Assembly: GCA_902806215.1 (NCBI GenBank)
Contig: CADCVT010000059.1
Location: 1 to 26,529 of the forward strand
DNA from: an uncultured Solirubrobacteraceae bacterium
Lineage (GTDB): Bacteria > Actinomycetota > Thermoleophilia > Solirubrobacterales > Solirubrobacteraceae
DNA length: 26,529 bases
Reading direction: 5' to 3'
The notes beneath the pieces are model-generated. The model searched no databases. It was not told the origin of the DNA and was given only the letters and a program-made list of their open reading frames with translations. Positions 22,557 to 26,529 of the stretch are shown here, piece after piece. How positions within the stretch are numbered: position 1 is the stretch's first letter; each line of letters opens with the position of its first letter. Made by a program: the position numbers and the translations under genes.

Positions 22557-23606
22557 GTGCGGATCGTAGTCGCGACCACCGTGGTGCCCTTCGTCCGCGG
22601 CGGCGACCGCGTGCTCACGGACGGCCTGGTCACGGCGCTCGCCGAGCGCGGCCACGACGTCGATCTGCTGACGCTGCCGTTCTGGGGGCATCCGCAGTCG
22701 ATGCCCGAGCAGATGGCCGGCCTGCGCACGTACGACCTGGCCGATACCTGCGACACGCTCATCTGCATGCGCACCCCGAGTTACCTGCTGCGCCATCCCG
22801 ACAAGCGCGTCTGGTTCATCCATCACCACCGCGGCGCGCACGACCTCTGGGGCACGCCGTACGCGGACATCCGCGACTCGCGGCGCGGCCGCCGCCTGCG
22901 CGACGCGATCAGGCACGCCGAGCACGTGGGCCTTGCGGAGGCGAGCATGGTCCGCGCCAACTCCAAGACGCTGGCCGACCGCCTGCTGCGCTTCAACGGG
23001 ATCGAGGCGCCGGTGCTCCGGGTGCCGCTCTCGGACCCATCGCGCTTCACGGGCCCGGCGGCATCGCCCCAGACGAGCGCGCCCTACGTCCTCTGCCCTG
23101 GCCGGATCTCAGGGCTCAAGCGCCAGTGGCTGTTCGCGGAGGCGATGAGGCATGTGAAGTCGCGGACGCGGCTGGTGATCGCAGGGCAGCCCGACAACGA
23201 GGACGCGCGCCGGCAGATCGAGGCGGCCGTGGCTGCCTGCCCCGGCCGGGTGGAGCTGATCGCTCGGTGGCTCGCGCCGCACGAGCACGTCGCGCTGCAC
23301 GCGGGCGCTCTGGCCATCGGACACGCCCCCTTCGACGAGGACGCGCACACGTTCGTGAACCTGGAGGCCCTTGCTGCGGGGAAGCCTCTCATCACGGTCA
23401 CCGATGCCGGAGGTGCGCTGGAGGTCGTGGACCACGAGCTGAACGGCCTCGTGTGTCCCCCGACGCCGCGGGCCGTCGCAGCGGCCATGGATCGCCTTGC
23501 GGAGCCAGGGCTGGCTGAACGGTTCGGGGAGCGGGGACGCGCGACGTTCGAGGAGTTCCAGCAGACGTGGACGTGGGATAGGATCGTCGGGGACCTCCTG
23601 GCATGA
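22557..23606 (+). CDS. GT4-family glycosyltransferase
   Basis: 349 aa from a GTG at 22557 with AAGG eight bases before. The acceptor domain starts MRIVVATTVVPFVRGGDRVL with the GG loop, followed by LAERGHDVDLLTLPFW. The donor domain has YVLCPGRISGLKRQWLFAEA, the Glu-containing loop FVNLEALAAGKPLITVTDAG and NGLVCPPTP. It is a retaining GT-B transferase of the WaaG/PimA type in general fold. It lies 105 bp after the exporter ATPase, the largest gap in this operon, and overlaps the next gene by ATGA. The sugar is unknown. Confidence 0.88.
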   Translation: MRIVVATTVVPFVRGGDRVLTDGLVTALAERGHDVDLLTLPFWGHPQSMPEQMAGLRTYDLADTCDTLICMRTPSYLLRHPDKRVWFIHHHRGAHDLWGTPYADIRDSRRGRRLRDAIRHAEHVGLAEASMVRANSKTLADRLLRFNGIEAPVLRVPLSDPSRFTGPAASPQTSAPYVLCPGRISGLKRQWLFAEAMRHVKSRTRLVIAGQPDNEDARRQIEAAVAACPGRVELIARWLAPHEHVALHAGALAIGHAPFDEDAHTFVNLEALAAGKPLITVTDAGGALEVVDHELNGLVCPPTPRAVAAAMDRLAEPGLAERFGERGRATFEEFQQTWTWDRIVGDLLA

Positions 23607-24133
23607 ACGTCGCGATCGTCGTCGGCTGGCCCGCCGAACCGGTTTCGGAAGCGGTTGCCGACCTGCGCAGTGCCCTACGCAGGCGCGGGCACGACGTGGA
23701 GGTGCTGCACGTCCCGGCACGGGGACCCGCGACCCACGCCGCAGCGCGCCTCTTCGTGGTCGACGGCGCCGATGCCCTGATCGCGCTCGACGAGGTCGGT
23801 GCGCTCGTGCGTCACAGCCGCAAGATCGTGTGGTTGACGCGCTCTGGCTCGACCCTGGACGAGCTGTCCGTGCTCGTGCACGGCGAGGCGTGGCATGTGT
23901 TCACTCGGGGCTCCGGTATGACTGCCGACGACATCGTCGACCGGCTTCCCCAGCGCGGCCTGACGCGGCGCACCCATCGCGCCCCACCCCCCGCCGTCGA
24001 AGCTCCGGGACGAGGCTCGGGAGCCGCCACCGCTGCGCTCCGGCAGGCTCTCCTTGAGTTGGGACTGCATCGCTTCCGGCGCGCGCGCCGGCGCGTCGCC
24101 GGCGCACTGGCAGACGTGTGGTCGCGCTCGTGA
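23603..24133 (+). CDS. Protein of unknown function between a GT4 and a sulfotransferase
   Basis: 176 aa, coupled on both sides (ATGA with the preceding GT4, GTGA with the following sulfotransferase). Residues 1-40 (MNVAIVVGWPAEPVSEAVAD, then RRRGHDVEVLHVPARGP) look like the first beta-alpha-beta unit of a GT-B enzyme, and residues 50-110 (FVVDGADALIALDEVG, IVWLTRSGSTLDELSVLVHG) look like its next strands. The donor-binding half is absent: from residue 120 there is an Arg/Pro/Ala-rich segment and a basic helix. It could be a shortened, non-catalytic glycosyltransferase, a scaffold, or a fragment. I do not recognise a family. Confidence 0.65.
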   Translation: MNVAIVVGWPAEPVSEAVADLRSALRRRGHDVEVLHVPARGPATHAAARLFVVDGADALIALDEVGALVRHSRKIVWLTRSGSTLDELSVLVHGEAWHVFTRGSGMTADDIVDRLPQRGLTRRTHRAPPPAVEAPGRGSGAATAALRQALLELGLHRFRRARRRVAGALADVWSRS

Positions 24134-24888
24134 CGCAGAACGTCGCGGTCATGGGCATGCATCGCTCGGGCACGTCCGCCGTGACCGAGCTCATCACGAC
24201 CCTCGGCCACTCCGCGGGGGACCTGTCCTGGCTGATGGACCCGGATCCGCACGACAACGCGCGGGGTTACTGGGAGCGCCCGTCCGTCTGCACCATCAAC
24301 GACGAGATCCTGCGCCGGCTGGGCGGCGACGCATGGCAGCCGCCGCCGGCGCCGTCCGGCTTCGAGCGGCGTCCGGAGCTCGCGGACCTGGTGGAACGGG
24401 CGCGTGCGGAGATCGCCGCGCTCGCTTCGTGCGGAACGCCCTGGGTCGTGAAGGATCCACGTTTCTCGATCACCTATCCGCTGTGGCGGCTGGTCGACGG
24501 GCCGGACCTCGCGATCGTGTGCATCCGCCGTCCGCAGGAGGTGGCCGCGTCGCTCCGGCGCCGCTACGAGCACGCCGACAAGCGCCCGTTCTTCACGTCA
24601 CGCCCGACACACGGACGCTGTCACGAGATCTGGCATCGCTACGTCGCGGGGGCGATGGAAGCGGTGGCTCCGCAACACCGGCTCGTCGTGGACTACGCGC
24701 AGCTGACCGCCGACCCTGTCGGCGAGCGCGATCGCATCGCTCGCTTCCTGCGCGTGGTGGACGTGCCGCCGGGCGCGACCACGACCGTCGACCCCGGCCT
24801 ACGCCACCATCGCGGCGCCGACGCGATCAGGAGGCGGCCTGTGCGCGAGACGCGCGCGGACCGCCTGTACGCCAAGCTGACGCGATGA
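24130..24888 (+). CDS. Sulfotransferase family protein
   Basis: 252 aa from the GTG at 24130 that overlaps the previous stop; a GTG four codons earlier is possible. PAPS loop VAVMGMHRSGTSAVTELI at residues 5-22, GYWERPSVCTINDEILRRLG, WVVKDPRF, the 3'-phosphate-type motif IVCIRRPQEVAASLRRR, and the ending DPGLRHHRGA with RADRLYAKLTR. It is paralogous to the protein at 18728. It lies inside the exporter operon and is followed by a glycosyltransferase starting in its stop codon (ATGA), so sulfation and export are very probably co-expressed. Confidence 0.87.
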   Translation: MTQNVAVMGMHRSGTSAVTELITTLGHSAGDLSWLMDPDPHDNARGYWERPSVCTINDEILRRLGGDAWQPPPAPSGFERRPELADLVERARAEIAALASCGTPWVVKDPRFSITYPLWRLVDGPDLAIVCIRRPQEVAASLRRRYEHADKRPFFTSRPTHGRCHEIWHRYVAGAMEAVAPQHRLVVDYAQLTADPVGERDRIARFLRVVDVPPGATTTVDPGLRHHRGADAIRRRPVRETRADRLYAKLTR

Positions 24889-26529
24889 GCGCGCCCCGGC
24901 CCGTTGCCGTCGTCGTCGTCTCGTGGAACGCCCTGGAGCACACACGACGCTGCCTCGCGGGGCTGCTCCACGAGACGCAGCACCCGGATCTCCAGATCAT
25001 CGTCTCCGACAACGGCAGCAGCGACGGGACCCTGGAGTACGTGCGCAGCCTCGACGACGTGACCGTCACGGCCTCGCCGGTCAACCGTGGGTTCGCGGCG
25101 GCGATCAACGCGGGAATCGCCGTCGCCGGCCCGCAACGCGACGTGGTGCTCCTCAACAACGACTTCGAGCCCCTGGCGCCCGACTGGCTGGAAGGGCTCC
25201 AGCGGTGTGCCGACTCCACCGGGGCGGGGATCGTCGGCTGTCGGCTGCGCGGCTCGGACGGCGTGTTGATGCACGCGGGAGCGTGGATGCCGACACAGAC
25301 CCTGCGCGGCGTCCAGATCGGCGGGGGGGACGACGTCGGGCAGTACGCCGATCGCCACCGCGCGATCCAGTACGCCACCTTCGCGTGCACGTACGTGCGC
25401 CGCGAGGTGATCGCCGAGCTCGGCGGCCTCGACGAGGGCTACCAGCTGTACTACGAGGACGTGGAGTACTGCCTCGCCGCGGCGGACGCAGGGTGGGCGA
25501 CCGTCTGCTGCGCCGACGTCACGATGGTGCACGTCCAGCACGGATCCTTCGATGGCCGCGAAACGCAGCGGCGCGAGATGTACGAGGCGTCGCGGGAGCG
25601 CTTCGCGGAACGCTGGGGGCAGCGCCTGCGCGCCCGGGAGGGCCCGCACCTGACGCTACGCCCAGACCCGCATGCCGCGGAGCCGAACTCGGCCGCCGCC
25701 GAGCTGGCGGGCGCGCTTGCCGAGCTCGGCGTCTCATGCGAGGCCTCCGAGGCTGCTCCCCCGCAAGTGGAGGTGCTGCCCGACGAGCGCGTTCGCCTGG
25801 CCCACGAGGACCCGCCGCAGCCACTACTCGCGGGCTACTTGCCCGAGCTCTTCAACCAGGGGATCTGCGCGCCGCGCGTGTCCGACGACTTCACCTTCGT
25901 GGCCGTGGGGCCCTGGCGTGACGGCACCGCGTGGCTGCGGCTCCTCGACGCGTTCGATGCGGCGTTCGCGCGCGACGACCGGGTGATCCTCATCACCTTC
26001 GTGACCACCACCGACGCGGGCGAGCAGGCGGCACGCGTCCTGCGGCGCCGCCGGCGGCCCCGGACGGCCGGTTCGGCGATCGTCGTCCTCGACCAACCTG
26101 TGGTGGCGCAGACACGCGGCGCTCTCTTGCGCATCGGGGACTGCGCGGTGGATCCCGGTCCCCTGGGCTGCCGTCGCGCCACCCCCCAGGCCATGGCGTG
26201 CGGGCTCCCGGTCATCGCGAACGACCCGTGGGGCCTGGTCGGCGAGGCCGAGGGCTTTCCGTTGCGCGACAACTCGGCGGAGGCGCTGCGCCACACGCTG
26301 GAGCTCGCGGCTCGCGACGCGACGGCGACCCGTGCGCGGGGCGCGGCCGCTGCCGACCGCGCAAAGGAGGAGCCCACCTGGCTCGACGTCGCCAGGGAAG
26401 TCGCGGCTCGAACGGGCACGCCGCTCGGCGCGGCGCCGAAGCCGCCACCGCGAGCCGCCGACGAGCCGACGGAGCGTCAGCTCAGAGTGGTGGTGGCCGC
26501 CGTCCGCGCAGCGCTTGCGAATGAGCCCA
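24885..26529 (+). CDS. GT2 glycosyltransferase fused to a second glycosyltransferase-like domain (3' end cut by window)
   Basis: Open from an ATG at 24885 to the right edge: 548 codons, no stop. Residues 1-250 are a rhamnosyltransferase-like GT2: VAVVVVSWNALEHTRRCLAG, IIVSDNGSSDGTLEYV, NRGFAAAINAGIAVAG, metal-site VVLLNNDFEPLAPDWL, FACTYVRREVIAELGGLDEG and YYEDVEYCLAAADAGW. A linker (260-310) leads to residues 315-510, which read like the donor half of a GT-B protein (FTFVAVGPWRDGTAWLRLLD, then RVILITFVTT, later CRRATPQAMACGLPVIANDP). Fused GT2-GTB enzymes build repeating units or whole linkage regions. It starts inside the stop of the sulfotransferase gene. The rest lies outside the window. 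Confidence 0.85.
   Translation, partial: MSAPRPVAVVVVSWNALEHTRRCLAGLLHETQHPDLQIIVSDNGSSDGTLEYVRSLDDVTVTASPVNRGFAAAINAGIAVAGPQRDVVLLNNDFEPLAPDWLEGLQRCADSTGAGIVGCRLRGSDGVLMHAGAWMPTQTLRGVQIGGGDDVGQYADRHRAIQYATFACTYVRREVIAELGGLDEGYQLYYEDVEYCLAAADAGWATVCCADVTMVHVQHGSFDGRETQRREMYEASRERFAERWGQRLRAREGPHLTLRPDPHAAEPNSAAAELAGALAELGVSCEASEAAPPQVEVLPDERVRLAHEDPPQPLLAGYLPELFNQGICAPRVSDDFTFVAVGPWRDGTAWLRLLDAFDAAFARDDRVILITFVTTTDAGEQAARVLRRRRRPRTAGSAIVVLDQPVVAQTRGALLRIGDCAVDPGPLGCRRATPQAMACGLPVIANDPWGLVGEAEGFPLRDNSAEALRHTLELAARDATATRARGAAAADRAKEEPTWLDVAREVAARTGTPLGAAPKPPPRAADEPTERQLRVVVAAVRAALANEP

Noticed and set aside
1..26529. CRISPR array, insertion sequence, phage structural or defence system
   Set aside because: No regularly spaced direct repeats, transposase, integrase, portal, nuclease or cas-like reading frame was seen on either strand.
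24885..26529. The GT2 fusion as two separate genes
   Set aside because: The frame is continuous across the linker, with no stop and no convincing internal ribosome binding site.

Overview
The window is very G+C-rich, with tightly packed genes, many GTG and TTG starts and frequent 4-bp ATGA/GTGA overlaps. Together with an EthA-type Baeyer-Villiger monooxygenase, a relic of an F420/PPOX-type oxidoreductase, a TipAS domain, secreted proteins with Arg/Thr-rich Ig-like tails and choice-of-anchor modules, this points to an Actinomycetota chromosome. My best guess is class Thermoleophilia (Solirubrobacter/Conexibacter-like); this is inference from family flavour, with no rRNA or marker gene to prove it.

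Left part (1-12118), ordinary chromosome: a secreted beta-helix protein (partial), a PucR-type regulator divergent from an EthA-like monooxygenase, a truncated F420/PPOX oxidoreductase relic, a secreted lamin-tail-domain protein with a strong terminator hairpin, a peptidoglycan-binding/CHAP hydrolase divergent from a NamZ-type (DUF1343) muramidase lipoprotein, a LysR regulator divergent from an RhtA-like EamA exporter with a palindromic operator between them, and a two-gene operon (DUF3995 membrane protein, then a flavin split-barrel protein fused to a TipAS domain with an internal start site).

Middle part (12119-14185), accessory and gene-poor: A/T-richer than its surroundings, with four very small minus-strand genes (a zinc-ribbon-like protein, two tiny membrane proteins, one small exported protein), a 48-bp fragment that looks like the 3' half of tRNA-Pro(GGG), and a perfect 17-bp inverted repeat. 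The tRNA fragment is oriented so that, if it is an attachment-site scar, the integrated DNA lies to its right.

Right part (14186-26529), surface glycan locus: an ABC-2 exporter (Wzm/Wzt type), six glycosyltransferase genes (GT4, GT2, GT-B-like, GT4, a possible GT fragment of 176 aa, and a GT2 fused to a second glycosyltransferase-like domain cut by the window edge) and four sulfotransferase genes carrying five P-loop sulfotransferase domains, one gene being a tandem two-domain fusion. Sulfotransferases alternate with glycosyltransferases in coupled pairs. The simplest reading is a locus that builds, sulfates and exports a surface polysaccharide, in a bacterial group where sulfated glycans are not a textbook trait. 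No PAPS-synthesis gene, polymerase, integrase or intact tRNA is visible in the window.
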